Origin: Monoplex corrugatus
Taxonomy: Eukaryota; Mollusca; Gastropoda; Littorinimorpha; Ranellidae
Assembly (NCBI GenBank): GCA_030674185.1
Contig: JAPXFY010000016.1
Span: 50,121,250 to 50,185,249 of the forward strand
Reading direction: 5' to 3'
Length of the DNA stretch: 64,000 nucleotides
Made by a program: the position numbers and the translations under genes. Below, one piece after another: positions 1 to 10,916 of the stretch. The notes beneath the pieces are model-generated. The model saw only the letters and a program-made list of their open reading frames with translations, did not search any database and had not been told where the DNA came from. How positions within the stretch are numbered: position 1 is the first letter of the stretch; each line of letters begins with the position of its first letter.

Positions 1-18
1 GAGAGAGAGAGAGAGAGA
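1..18. repeat. (GA)n microsatellite, truncated by the window edge
   Basis: The window opens in a pure GA dinucleotide run. Its full length is unknown because it continues to the left of the window. Confidence 0.9.
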
Positions 19-90
19 CGCCTAAATAAAATGCCTGGTCTCTGGAGAGCAAGACAGGAAGAGATGCTGACGGCCTTTTCACTGTGTTGT

Positions 91-170
91 CCTGTCACTT
101 ATCATTAATGTCAGTCTGTAATGTACTCTACCCTGTCACTTATCATTCATGTCAGTCTGTAATATACTGA
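91..170. repeat. Two tandem copies of a 40-bp unit
   Basis: Two adjacent 40-bp copies sharing CCTGTCACTTATCATT and GTCAGTCTGTAAT differ at a few positions. The repeat lies just downstream, in gene sense, of the FAD oxidoreductase exon that ends at 315, so it is probably within that gene's first intron. Confidence 0.8.
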
Positions 171-314
171 TGTTGGTTCTACAATCGAATTTACACATTT
201 ATGCCTTTGAGTTTGAGTGTAGTCAACATCGAAAGTAGGCCACAAACTGTTTGAGCCTCGTTGATCAATGTTTGTGTGGTCGGTCATTTTGCTATCGATG
301 TTATGCATGCGTAC

Positions 315-454
315 CTGTTTCCACTGCTCGCATCAGACATGAGGTTTTCATTTTTCTCAAGCAGAACGCATTTGTATCCCAGCCGATTTAGTTCAAAGAA
401 GACAGAGCAACCAACAATACCTCCACCAACGATCGCAATATCTGTGGCAGCCAT
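315..454 (-). CDS. First coding exon of an FAD-dependent oxidoreductase (DAO/GlpO-like Rossmann fold), partial gene
   Basis: Reading the minus strand from ATG at 454 gives 46 codons plus two bases. They begin MAATDIAIVGGGIVG, followed by a beta-alpha-beta pattern ending in LLEKNE and a DASSGN segment. The GxGxxG turn and the acidic residue at the end of the second strand are the hallmark of FAD binding at the N terminus of DAO-type oxidoreductases. The exon closes at a good donor (AACAG followed by GTACGC), and the remaining exons must lie left of position 1. An upstream in-frame Met at 526 exists, but the Rossmann start favours the one at 454. The substrate cannot be told from this exon; candidates include glycerol-3-phosphate, L-2-hydroxyglutarate or amino-acid oxidases. 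No frame break is visible. Confidence 0.55.
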
Positions 455-578
455 GATTGTGACCTTGAACTTTGACACTTTCGCTTCAGCTTGCAGATGG
501 TCTGCGACTAGCCCCAGCTGATTCATTGATTGATAGGGCCGATCTTGGTCTTTAGCGTGTCTGATAAGGGGTCCATGT

Positions 579-611
579 CATTGCGTCGACAGCTCATTGC
601 GTGGACAGCTC
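579..611 (+). repeat. Left terminal inverted repeat candidate of the MULE-type element
   Basis: This 33-bp stretch contains two copies of a CATTGCGTCGACAGCT-like motif. It is the reverse complement of 5342-5374 with one mismatch. The MULE transposase fragment starts right at its inner edge, which suits a DNA-transposon terminus. Confidence 0.5.
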
Positions 612-2045
612 GGACAACTCGTTGCGGCCACGTCGTGTGATATGTGACTTTGAACGCGCTCTTCTGACAAGCATCGAAACTGAACTTCCACATTCGCAGT
701 TGCAAGCTTGCTATTTCCACTTCACTCAAAGTCTTTGGAGAAAAGTCCAGGAACTGGGACTGGCAGCTGATTACAGACGCAGCCAGAGATTGGCGCGATT
801 CATCCGAAAGCTCTTGGCAATTGGCTACCTCCCCATCGCCCTGCTGGCCCTGAATTTCAAGCAAGACATTTAATGAGGAGATTCCCAGATCTGCAGGACT
901 TTCTTCATTACATGAGACGCACTTACATCGGGCCTCATGCCACGTTCCCTCCGCAGCTGTGGTGCGTTACTGAACGGAACATGGATCAGCGAACAAACAA
1001 CCATGTTGAGTGTAAGTAAGATTTTTTTTTTCAATATCAGACATGGGATTCTGAGATTGGAAAAAAGGCTGAAAAGTGCCAGGGGTCTGGGTGCTGAAGC
1101 AATTTAAAATTTATTATCCTTATAAATCACATCTGAACAGTAGTGTCCTTTCTTGTCACATATTTTGGCAAAGGAAATTACCTCATAGCCACTCAAAAAT
1201 GGTCCAGGAAGGATTTCAAAAGGAGGAATTCAGCCTAAAGGAGGAAAAATCCCATGTCTGAATATATATATTGCAAAAAATAAAAATTAGTTATTCTTAA
1301 TAGGCATGTCAAACTACACATTCCTTCAATACTGTCGTCAAGATTGCTTCATATATGGAAAATAACGGATTTTAACAGTTATTTATTATGTGTCAGTTAT
1401 CAAAAGTACACACTCTGGATCAGCATGTCAAACGGCTCCTACCCATCAAATTTGTTGAAGATTGCTTCAAAAATGAAAAATAACGATTTTTCTAACGGTT
1501 TTTTATTATATGCCAGTTATCAAAAAATGCATAGTCTTGATCAGCATGTCAAACTGCACCAAATTTGGCGAAGATTGCTTCAAAAATTAAAAAAAACGTT
1601 TTAACGGTTTTTGTTATGTGTCAGTCATTAAAATTTAATACAATCAATGGGACCTGAATTCCAGTTACTGTGCAAAATTTCAGCTCAATCGGTCCAGTGG
1701 TTGCTGAGAACGAAGCGTTTAAGCGAAGACACACAGACAGACAGACAGACAGACAGATAGACAGACACACACACAATAAAGTCTGTAGGATCTCTAAGAA
1801 ATCTTAGAGAGATAAGTGATGAACACAACTTTGAATTTGGTTTCAGCTTTCCACAGGAAGTTCGCAACTGCCATTGCAGTGAGGAGGCCTAACATCTGGG
1901 TGTTCCTTCGGGTGCTCAAAGACCAACAGGCACTGACAGAGAGCGCCTTCGAAGCTGCCAGAAGGGGAAGTCAACCGCTGAGGCGCAGAAGAAAGTGGCG
2001 CCAACTTGAGGAGCGCCTGGTTGAACTGAAGCGCCAGTACAATGA
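601..2045 (+). pseudogene. MULE (Mutator-like) transposase fragment in two exons, 5' truncated and cut by a LINE
   Basis: Exon 1 (601-1011) encodes the second half of a MULE transposase domain. It includes an ICDFE motif with the catalytic acidic residue, a CYFHFTQSLWR block, and after one frame break near 855 the block ERNMDQRTNNHVE. A strong donor (GTAAGTAAG) follows at 1012. Exon 2 starts at 1847 after TTTCAG and continues the same phase with an FHRKF and PNIWVF block, the C-terminal module usually next to MULE domains. Joined phases match exactly, so the split is a real or ancestral intron. The break near 855 is one base short in a T run (AATTTC). Coding stops near 2045, where the minus-strand RTE LINE begins. 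The N-terminal half of the transposase and its DNA-binding zinc finger are missing. Confidence 0.7.
1012..1846 (+). repeat. Intron of the MULE fragment with about three imperfect tandem repeats
   Basis: Between 1305 and 1625 a unit of roughly 125 bp recurs about three times. Each copy carries a GATCAGCATGTCAAAC-like block, an AAGATTGCTTCA block and a TGTCAGT block. At 1733-1766 a (ACAG)n run ends the stretch. No coding potential is seen. Confidence 0.6.
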
Positions 2046-4640
2046 AGGTCTCACCTGTCTCACCTGTCGGCGTCACCGGGAACAGTGTTGGCCGCTGCAC
2101 ATGATGTCCTCACAAGTTGCCTCCAGCACTCTCGATCTTGGCTAAGTCTGACCACCTCCTGGAGTTTCTTGCCACTGATGTTTGTGATGTTTCTAGCAAG
2201 TGATGCAGGTGGCCGTCCTCTGTTTCTCTTTCCTTCCACTTTACCTTGGAGGACAGTGGACATCAAGTCTGTTCTCTCATTACGGATTGCGTGTCCAACA
2301 TATTTCAGTTTCCTCCGTTGTATGAGTACTAGAAGCTTGCGTGTAGTACCCAACTCATTCAGAATGCTTTCATTTGAGCGCCTATCCGTCCATTTGACCC
2401 TCAGCAGTCTTCGGTAAAACCACAGCTCTGCTGCTTCCACTCGTCTTTCATCCTCTTTCTTCATTGTCCATGCCTCGCAGCCGTATAACATCACTGGCCA
2501 GACAAGACATTTTAAGAGTTTTATCTTAAGGTCTGCTGTTATGCTGTGGTCTTTCCAAATATTGTTCAATTGAACCATACTGTTCTTGGCCATTCCAATT
2601 CTCATCTTTATGTCTTTTGAGCATGTTCCATCGTGTGTCTTGACTGAACCTAAATATCTAAAGTCCTTGACATTTTCTAGAGGGACTTGGTTTAGCATGA
2701 TCTGGTCCTGTCTAGTGTTATATTTGCCTGCAACATGCATAACCTTTGTCTTCTTTGAATTTAAGTCCAGCCCAGCTGCCTTTCCAACCCGGTCTACCCT
2801 GTACAGGATCCTCCTAGAGCCTGTAATGTTGTCTGCCAGTAATCCTGTGTCATCTGCGTAGCGTAAATTTGACAGGTTTCTACCACCAATATTTACTCCC
2901 ATGTCTTCTATGTCTGCTTCTCTCATGATATGTTCAGTGTATATGCTGAAGAGATGTGGAGACAGGATGCAACCTTGCCTTACCCCTTTAGTGATGTTAA
3001 AAAATTTGCAGTTTTGATTATTCCATCTGATTGTTGCTTTTTGATCATTATATAATGAAGCTATGAGGGAAACCAGATGTCTTGGAAAACCCATTTTGAT
3101 CATGAAGTGGAAAAGACTTTGGTGAATCACGCTATCAAACGCTTTGCTGTAGTCAATGAAAACGATGAACATCTCTTGGTCTGTGTTTCTAATCTTTTCT
3201 ATCAATATCTGGAGTACAAACAGCATATCTATTGTTCCCCTGTTTTTCCTATAGCCTGCCTGACAGTCGGATAGCTCTTCCTCTACTTTTGGCTTTAACC
3301 TGTTTAAAATTATTATCAGCAGTATTTTACTGGCATGACTGATCAGTGCAATTGTTCTATAATTGTTGCAGTCTTTGACATTTCCACTCTTATGTAACAT
3401 GACAAATTCTTGGAGCTTCCAGTCTGTAGGCCACTGACAAGTCTTCCATATCTTGCAGCATAAGTGATGCATTACTTTAAGTCCACCATCACCTGAGTGT
3501 TTCAACAACTCTCCAGGAATATTGTCAAGACCAGGAGACTTTCTGCATTTTAGATCTTTAATGGCAGATTCAACTTCGCTGAGCAGAGGTTCAGGTTCCG
3601 TATCTCCAGGGGTCAATTCCAAATTTGGCTCTAAATTATTTTCATGGCTGTCAGGCTTGCCAAAAAGTGATGTGCCATATTCGTTCCACCTATCCAAGAC
3701 ATCATCTGGTTCAGTCAGAGTGTGACCATCCTTGTTGTTGATGCATTGGTTTGTTGCTTTGAAATTTGTTTTTTTCACTTTTTTTATTTGTTTGAAGAGC
3801 TCCCTCGACTTCCTGTTTTCGTTGTGTTCATTGATTTTACTGCATTCTTGTGCCAGCCAATTTGCTTTGTCTCTTCTGACTTTACTTTTTATTTCCCTTT
3901 TCAGTGCTGAGTATTTTTCCCGCTCTCCCTGCTTTCGAGCTTGACTTTTCTTTTCTGCCAGATCTATCACTTCCTGACTTATGTAGGGCTTAGCTTTTTT
4001 CCTTTTCTCTTCTTTTCCTAGTTTTTCTTCAGAGATTTTGGTCAGTGTGTTTTTTATGTCTGTCCAGATTTCATCAGGATATGAGTCATTTTCATCCCAA
4101 ACTTCAAGTAACTTTAAGAAACGATTACTTGTTTCTATACTAAATTCTAACGCCAGCTCAGGGTTTTCTAATTTTGATATGTCGAACTTTGGCGTCGATT
4201 TGGTTTTAGGCTTCTTCAATATTTTCATTCTTAATTTGGTTGTCACAAGAATGTGATCCGTGTCGCAGTCTGTTCCAGGCTTTGTTTTTGCATTGAGGAC
4301 AGTTGATTTCCAGGATCTGTCAATGATAATATAATCAATCTGATTACGACACCTGTCTCCTGGAGAAATCCAAAGTAGGTAACTGTTGAATATTTCCCAT
4401 ATCCCTTTTGTGCTAAGTGAACTAAATTGCGAGATTCTTATTAAAACCTGCTTATTACCATATCCCAAAAAACTAACAGCTGCCAAAGTCAAATGCAATG
4501 TATGCTGTATAAATATAGAAATATGAGTTTGACTATCTCTACCCATCTCCTCTTCCCCTCCACTCCCCGTTTCTCCCCCCCCTCCCCCTCTGCCATAAAA
4601 CTTTATTTCCAACGTTAGCCGTTCCCCACTGATTATTTTA
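2045..4640 (-). mobile_element. RTE-clade non-LTR retrotransposon, 5' truncated, reverse transcriptase frame open
   Basis: A long uninterrupted minus-strand frame (4645 to stop at 2060) contains the end of an apurinic-type endonuclease (RNQIDYIIID, then a TDH motif) from about 4320. A complete reverse transcriptase follows: FIDYSKAFDS around 3160, GVRQGCILSP around 2980, and the catalytic YADD at 2849-2860. After it comes the RTE/BovB-style C-terminal block with YGCEAWTMKK, RRLLRVKWTDRRSN and GKRNRGRP. The first half of the endonuclease is absent, so the copy is 5' truncated near 4390-4400. The frame upstream of that is probably fortuitous. It lies within the MULE element and appears to have inserted into the second MULE exon. 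Confidence 0.85.
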
Positions 4641-4896
4641 AGCAAGCCTGATTAGAAACTGTCATTGGAACTGTCAGTAAGAATTCATAGTCTAAAATCT
4701 GGCCCACGGCTCCATGAGGCCGTATGCAAAAAAGTCCGTAGCTTCAGAACTTTGTATGGGTTGTTACTGGGTGAGAACGAAGCCCGTGCTGCGACTTCTT
4801 CGTGTGTGGCGCTCATGGGGCCATATGCCAAATTTCAAGTCTGTAGCTTCAATACTTTGGATTTCTATTGCGTGTACACACACATATACACAGAAA

Positions 4897-4984
<88 letters not shown>
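4897..4984. repeat. (CA)n microsatellite
   Basis: A pure CA run of about 88 bp. It is preceded by a CAAATTTCAAGTCTGTAGC segment related to sequence at 1675-1740, which is also followed by a short tandem repeat. Confidence 0.95.
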
Positions 4985-4988
<4 letters not shown>

Positions 4989-5260
4989 CTTCATTTGTAG
5001 ATATAGAAGATTAAACATGATACATTAGTTGACGTTGATTTAATTTCGTTTGGTTTGTGTTCTGTGCTCCTTTTTTTTTCTTTCTTTAACTGGTCCACAT
5101 ACATTTGCACATTTCTGTCAAGACAATCATTTAGCATTTTTAGTGTTCAAATGTGTATCAGGTATTCTTTTTATTTTTATTTTGTAAGGGAAGTAACTCA
5201 TATTACGTTCCCTGTTCGCGAAAGCAAAATGATGTCCCTTAAAAAAATAATAAAGAACCT

Positions 5261-5279
5261 GTCTGTCTGTCTCTCTCTG

Positions 5280-5312
<33 letters not shown>
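5261..5312. repeat. (CTGT/CT)n low-complexity run
   Basis: Alternating CTGTCTGT and CTCTCT blocks, with no coding signal. Confidence 0.85.
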
Positions 5313-5313
<1 letters not shown>

Positions 5314-5341
5314 CCTCCCTCCCCCCCCCTAAAATGTGAAT

Positions 5342-5374
5342 GAGCTGTCGACGCAATGAGCTGTCGACGCAATG
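5342..5374 (-). repeat. Right terminal inverted repeat candidate of the MULE-type element
   Basis: Reverse complement of 579-611 with one mismatch over 33 bp. Beyond it, both sides also share a GATAAG/TTATCAGGGG-like patch in mirrored positions, so the terminus may extend further out to about 5405. Confidence 0.5.
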
Positions 5375-5559
5375 GGCTGTCGACTTTACGGGTACCTCCC
5401 CTGATAAGCAAGTGCGTGTTCGACAGAGAATGAGAGATGGACAGTTCTGAACGAACTTACACACACACACACACACACACATACAGTCTCCTCGACTGGA
5501 CACTTAATCGCACGAGCAATCACATAAACCTACACAGGAAACACACACACACACTACCT

Positions 5560-6330
5560 TGGCATGATCAATAAAGCGAATGCACAGACCTTTTAGTAGG
5601 CCTACTTCCATTTGTTTCTGAGCCAGAACATCAAAGCAAAACATGGCATCTCTTATTCCTCTGTTTGCTCTGAATCCAAACTGTTCATCTCCCACTTTTT
5701 AGTTTAATTTGTCTTTGATTCTTTGCAAAATGTCAGACCATTTTTCAGTGTGTGAGACATGAAACTGATTGTTCTAAAATATGCACATCCATCGGCTTTA
5801 TGTTTCTTTGGTATAGTAATTAAGACTTGTGTTTTGAAGACTTCTGGAAGGTGTCCTGTCTCATAAATATCGTTAGAAATATCAGTTAACTTGTCAACAC
5901 CAAAATCTACTACAGCTGCAATCATTTCACAGGCGACCTCATCTGGAACTGGAACTTTGCCTTTTTTCATTTCCTTGATAGCTCGTTCTGTCTCTGATTT
6001 CAAGATTTTTGGTCCTTCAAAGCTTGATAGTATTTTTTCTTCTTCTGGTTTTTCATCTTCAAAAGGATTTCCTTTATCTTTCGTCCATCTTTTCATTATA
6101 TTCTCTTTCTTTAATAATTTTCCTTGTTTGTTTTTGATGCAGTCCCCTTTTCTTACAACTGTTTTGCCATTAGTCGTGTCTTTGATGTTTTTATACATTT
6201 TATTGTCTACTTGAATGAAGACTTTTAACTTCCTCACACTTTTCTTTGAGCCATTTTCTGTTTTTCTTCTTTGTATTTATTTCTGATAGTCTTTTATTTT
6301 CTCATATTTGAGTCGACTCTTATTTTCTTG
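5560..6330 (-). mobile_element. Decayed LINE reverse-transcriptase fragment
   Basis: Minus-strand frames encode the start of a reverse transcriptase of L1/RTE type: an AIKEMKKGKVPVPDEV block, a VLITIPKK block and, after a frame break near 5700, QFGFRANRGIRDA and a degraded FIDHAK. The catalytic YxDD is not present; the fragment ends in a CA run near 5545. It abuts the oppositely oriented CR1/L2 LINE. It is too decayed for family assignment and non-functional. Confidence 0.6.
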
Positions 6331-6404
6331 AGCTGTGTCATCAATTACAAAATTTCTTCAGTCATCCAAGGTTTATCTTTCTTTGCTTTTCTCTCAGTCT
6401 ATTA

Positions 6405-8086
6405 ACCCCATGCTGGATCCTCTTCCAGGTTCTCTCTACTCCGATTGTCTCCCTACTCTCCTCCCATTCATCACTGACATCATCAACACTTCTTTTCAAA
6501 CTGGAACTGTCCCAGATTCTTTCAAGTCTGCTATTGTTCACCCTCTCCTCAAGAAACACAATTTAGACCCGAATGAACTGAAAAATTACAGGCCTATCTC
6601 TAATCTCTCTTTCTTGTCAAAACTCCTTGAAAAAGTCGTCCTCAACCAGCTGAACTCTCACCTGTCTGCCAACAATCTCCTCAATCCTTTCCAGTCAGCC
6701 TACCGCCAGTGCCATAGCACTGAAACTGCCCTACTACACATTCTCAACAATCTCCTCCTTGCAACTGATACTGGCAAAGTCTCTCTCCTCACACTCCTTG
6801 ATCTGTCTGCAGCTTTCGATACCATTGACCATGGTATTCTCCTTTCTAGACTTCATCATACTTTTGGCATCTCTGACATTGCTCTCTCCTTTTTCACTTC
6901 GTATTTATCAAACAGAAAACAAACTGTTCTCATCAATGGCACTTACTCTCAACCTGCATACCTGACCTGTGGTGTTCCACAAGGATCTGTCCTTGGCCCT
7001 GTTCTTTTCACTCTTTATACCTCCCCCTGTCCACCATCATCAACTCCCATTCTATAAAACACCACTTCTATGCTGATGACACCCCAACTTCAAGATAGTG
7101 ACTCACCTGATAATATACAGCGCCTGTTGACTCGCACCACTGAGTGTTACTCGGACATTAAGAACTGGATGACACACAATAGACTTCAGCTTAATGACGA
7201 CAAGACAGAAGCTATCCTCATTGGCACCCGTCAGAAACTTTCCCAGCTGCCTCCTCTTTCTCTCCCATTATGTAACACATCAGTCCCAATTTCTGATTCA
7301 GCTAAAAACCTTGGTGTCTTCATTGACTCTACCCTGTCCATGAACAACTTTGTTTCTCAAACTGCCAGATCTTGCTACTATCATCTCCATCGTATAAGCC
7401 TGATCAGGAAGTATCTCTCTGTCGAAACAACTGCAAAACTCGTTCTCTCCTTCATAATGTCTCGCATTGACTATTGCAATTCACTCCTGTCTGGTCTTCC
7501 TGCCTCCACCATTCACATCCTACAGCGCATTCAAAACAATGCTGTACGCCTTGTACTCAAAAGAAAAAAGCTGACCACATATCTCCTCTCCTGGCACAAC
7601 TTCACTGGCTCCCTGTATCAAAGCGCATACAGTACAAACTAGACACCATGTGCTACAAAAGCCTCAATAACGCAGCCCCCGATTACCTGTCAAGCCTATT
7701 TGAGATCTATGTTCCCTCACGTACCCTCCGCTCTGCCTCCGATCCTCTGACTTTTCGCTTTCCACGCACTAAGCTCAATACCTATGGTCCACGAGCCTTC
7801 TCTGTTTCTGGTCCACTCTCCTGGAACAAACTTCCTCTCTCAGTCCGTCAGCAACCTACTTTTGCCTCCTTCAAGTCCGCTCTCAAAACTCACCTTTTCT
7901 CCTCTGCATAAATTCCTAACCTCACTCAACCCCCCTCTGCAGCCTGTCTCCGCTCGGAGGGGAATCACTTTGTTTTAATATATAATTGTATATGATGTGC
8001 TCTCTGTGGTTTTCCATTGGTTTTATTCTTGCTTTTATTGCTTTTATTCTTTTCTCCCCATTTGTGGCCATGCATGTGTGTGTGTG

Positions 8087-8158
<72 letters not shown>

Positions 8159-8240
8159 TGTGTGCGTGTGTGTCTTTTCGGCGCTTGGATTTGATTTTGT
8201 CGAGATTTGCGCTATATAAATATTGTAATTATTATGTATG
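6405..8240 (+). mobile_element. CR1/L2-type non-LTR retrotransposon, 5' truncated, with frame breaks
   Basis: Plus-strand frames give the reverse transcriptase from a DPLPGSL block (about 6415) through NYRPISNLSFLSKLLEKV, AFDTIDHGIL, CGVPQGSVLGPVLF and FYADDT (about 7070). The distal part follows with DYCNSLLSGLP, LHWLPVSKRIQYK (about 7605) and WNKLPLSVRQ. The stop is near 7911 and the 3' tail ends in GCGCTATATAAATA. Three single-base frame breaks fall in homopolymers: a C run near 7026, a C run near 7083 and an A run near 7565. The endonuclease half is missing. This copy is a useful guide to the related LINE remnant that hosts the 36-bp minisatellite at 21-24 kb. Confidence 0.8.
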
Positions 8241-8425
8241 CATGTGCGTACGTATGTATGTATGTATGTATGTATGTATGTATGTATGTATGTATACGCT
8301 TAGATTTATGTATGTATGTATGTATGCATGTATACGCTCAGCTTAGATTTATGTATGTAAGTATGTAAGCATGTATGTATGCATGTATACGCTCATATGT
8401 ATGTAGGTATGTATGCATGTATACG
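8074..8425. repeat. (TG)n and (TATG)n microsatellites
   Basis: A TG/CGTG run (about 8074-8172) is followed by TATG tetranucleotide runs (about 8235-8425). Small pieces of the LINE tail (TACGCTTAGATTTA) are scattered through the tetranucleotide run. Confidence 0.9.
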
Positions 8426-8497
8426 CTCAGCGCTTAGATTTGATTTTATCAAGATTTTGCGCTATATAAATAAAATATATTATTATTATTATTATGC
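8426..8497 (+). mobile_element. Second copy of the LINE 3' tail
   Basis: A CGCTTAGATTTGATTTT block, GCGCTATATAAATAAAAT and an (ATT)n run repeat the tail seen at 8178-8235. It is either a second tail-only insertion or a duplication of the tail through the intervening microsatellite. Confidence 0.6.
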
Positions 8498-8499
8498 TT

Positions 8500-9715
8500 T
8501 ACACTATCTCTTATGTTTTCCACTTAATGTCAACTTTGTCACTGGGTGTCTCATGACAATATCGCTCTAGGCCTATATTCATCAGCGCTCATACTTGTTT
8601 CTCATTGCAATAAAGTATCTCAGTTTCGGATCCTCCATTTTTAGTTTTCTTACTTCGACATTCTTTTAGTTTGATGTTTGAAATGATTGGGTTGTGATAG
8701 GAATAAATATCTGCACCTTGGATAAGTCAACCTTTTGATAAGTCTACTTTTTCCTTTGGTCCCCACAAGGCTGAATTATCAGGAAAATACTGTATAAACA
8801 TAAGTAGGCGAGAGTAGGGAAGACGATTGCATGCCCCCTCCAAATGCATGGAAGATAGTATTAATGAAATGATTTGAACATTTCCCCTTTTTCATGGGCT
8901 AATGTTATATTTGTTTGATTTATTATGATCCATTCCTGAACTATTGTTTACACTGCATTAATGTATAGATACCTCCCTCCCATCTCCAAATTTCTTAAAG
9001 TACAATCAGCATGTATTGACATGGACCGTTCACACTACACAAAAAGGATCTTATTATCATGAAGAGCAAGCCATTTTTAAACAGGGACAACAGTTGTGAC
9101 CTGCCAAACATATAAATGTTCTGGACAAGGAAACATTGTTCAGCCAATTGACTTTTGGAAACTTCCTTGACACTTTGCTCGACAAAACTGAGAAGTTAGT
9201 TTGTCTGTTGTTTAGGTCTCATATCAGGTGAATTTTGTCTTTTGAGTTTGCTTGACAAAGCACAGCCAGCCAAAATGTGGGCATGTTTTATTACATGTTC
9301 TCATTCTATTTTCAAGTCTGGTTTCTATTTCCTTGATACTGGCAGTCACTTTGATTCAGGTAATAAATGCACCTTCTCCCTTACACACAAACACATACAT
9401 GCACGCATGGACACATGCATTACACATCAAAGGTTTGCTCCTTTACATGCAAAATACATTGAAAATGAAGTGATTGATGCAGACATAACAGCAGGTTCAA
9501 TCAACGCAATTGTCCTTGCTAGCAAATAGTAAATACTAAGCAAATAGGCTCTACATGCTAGCCAACTAATTTCGTACTGAAATATAGAAAGCCTAAAAAA
9601 ATCCCAACTGCACTGACATAATTTTGACATGGCAATCAAAAGGTCAAGGTTCAGTAAAGAGTTCAAGTTTATGAAGACTTATATTGACATATAACTGGTA
9701 CACTAGATCATGGCT
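8500..9715. other. Intergenic stretch with no recognised feature
   Basis: AT-rich unique-looking sequence. I see no coding exon, RNA gene or clear repeat beyond short runs. Confidence 0.5.
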
Positions 9716-10916
9716 AATGTGAGGGCTGATCAAAAGGTCTTGTCTGTTAGGCTACTATTTCTGAACCTTTTTATTATTATGTTTATTAAAGCCTATGACC
9801 ACTGCAAAATGCAGCCTACATAACACCTCCCTCTTAAGGAAAAAAAAATGGAAAAGAAAATAATGTACCGATGACAACTTTTAAGACAGGTAGAAAAATA
9901 GATCCTAGCACAGAGCAGCTCAGATGCAAAGCCTTTACAAAGCTCAGACTTGAGACAGACTGATCAAAATTCATGCTGATTTGATAGTTGGGTATGGAGA
10001 CAAGCATCTTGTCATATAAGACAGTTTACCTCCAAACTGATAAACCAAATTGGAAGATGGATATCACTGTGGATGTCCAAGTGAGGCCCTGAACATGAAC
10101 GGTTCAGCTTAAAATGAGTAGTTGAAGAGGATTCATCAGTTTGTGAAGTAATTCGGACGTAAGGATTTTTTCATATGCCACAGTTGAACGGACCCTTCAG
10201 TATGATCTCAAGTGGAGAAAAGTAGCTGTCAGATGACACCTCATCTTCTGACAGACCAGCAGGGAAGAAAAGGGTTCCAAGTTCTAAGCAGTAACATAGC
10301 TTGAAACCTAAAAGCTAAAGGGCTCATTATAACTGTGCAACGTGACCACAGGTGACAAAACATGGATCACTTTCTGTGGGATCTCTAATGGTCCAGTCAA
10401 ATGTGGGTGGTGCTAATGACCGAAGACCAGTTATGATGACTTGGCTTTCAAAGCTAGAAGAAACTTGTCTCCTTTTTCTGTAACTCCCAAGGGTCTTTAC
10501 TGATCTCTGTTTTGTCTGAAAAGATATGTAGAATATGTTTGCTGAAAGTTGTCTGGTCCATTCAGGAGTAGCGTCCTGAATGCGAGTGCCAGTAAAACTC
10601 TCCCAACTACATGACAATGCAAGCATCGTTAAAGCCAAGGACACGATGACCCATCTACGAGAGCAATCCATTCAAGTTCTCCCTACCAACCCTACAGTCC
10701 TGACTTACTTTCTGCATCTTAGGAAAAGTGGTTAAATCACAGCTTGCTATCATATCACAATCAGATTATCAAAATGCATTTGACTCTTGGGTGAGGAATC
10801 TGGAACTGTGTAGAGAGAGGAAGACAGTCCTTTGCATACTTAGCATTTCATGTACATCGGATTTCCCAGTTTTGTTTTGTGAAGTGACAAACCTTTCAGA
10901 TCAGCCCTCATGTCAT
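9716..10916 (+). mobile_element. Decayed mariner-like element, family B copy 1
   Basis: The ends form inverted repeats: GAGGGCTGATCAAAAGG... at 9721, and the same sequence reversed at about 10890-10910 (TTTCAGATCAGCCCTC). Plus-strand fragments of a mariner transposase are visible: KTWITFCGI (first catalytic Asp region, about 10350), HDNAS (second Asp, about 10610) and the C-terminal SQLAIISQSDYQNAFDSW (about 10735). Many stops and indels make it inactive. It shares termini with the copy at 28618-29884 but not with the intact mariner at 19090. Confidence 0.75.

Noticed and set aside
7984..8346. Val/Cys-repeat reading frames
   Set aside because: Translations of the TG and TATG microsatellites.
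10327..10671. A minus-strand gene of 114 codons
   Set aside because: It is antisense to the decayed mariner transposase, whose motifs are on the plus strand.
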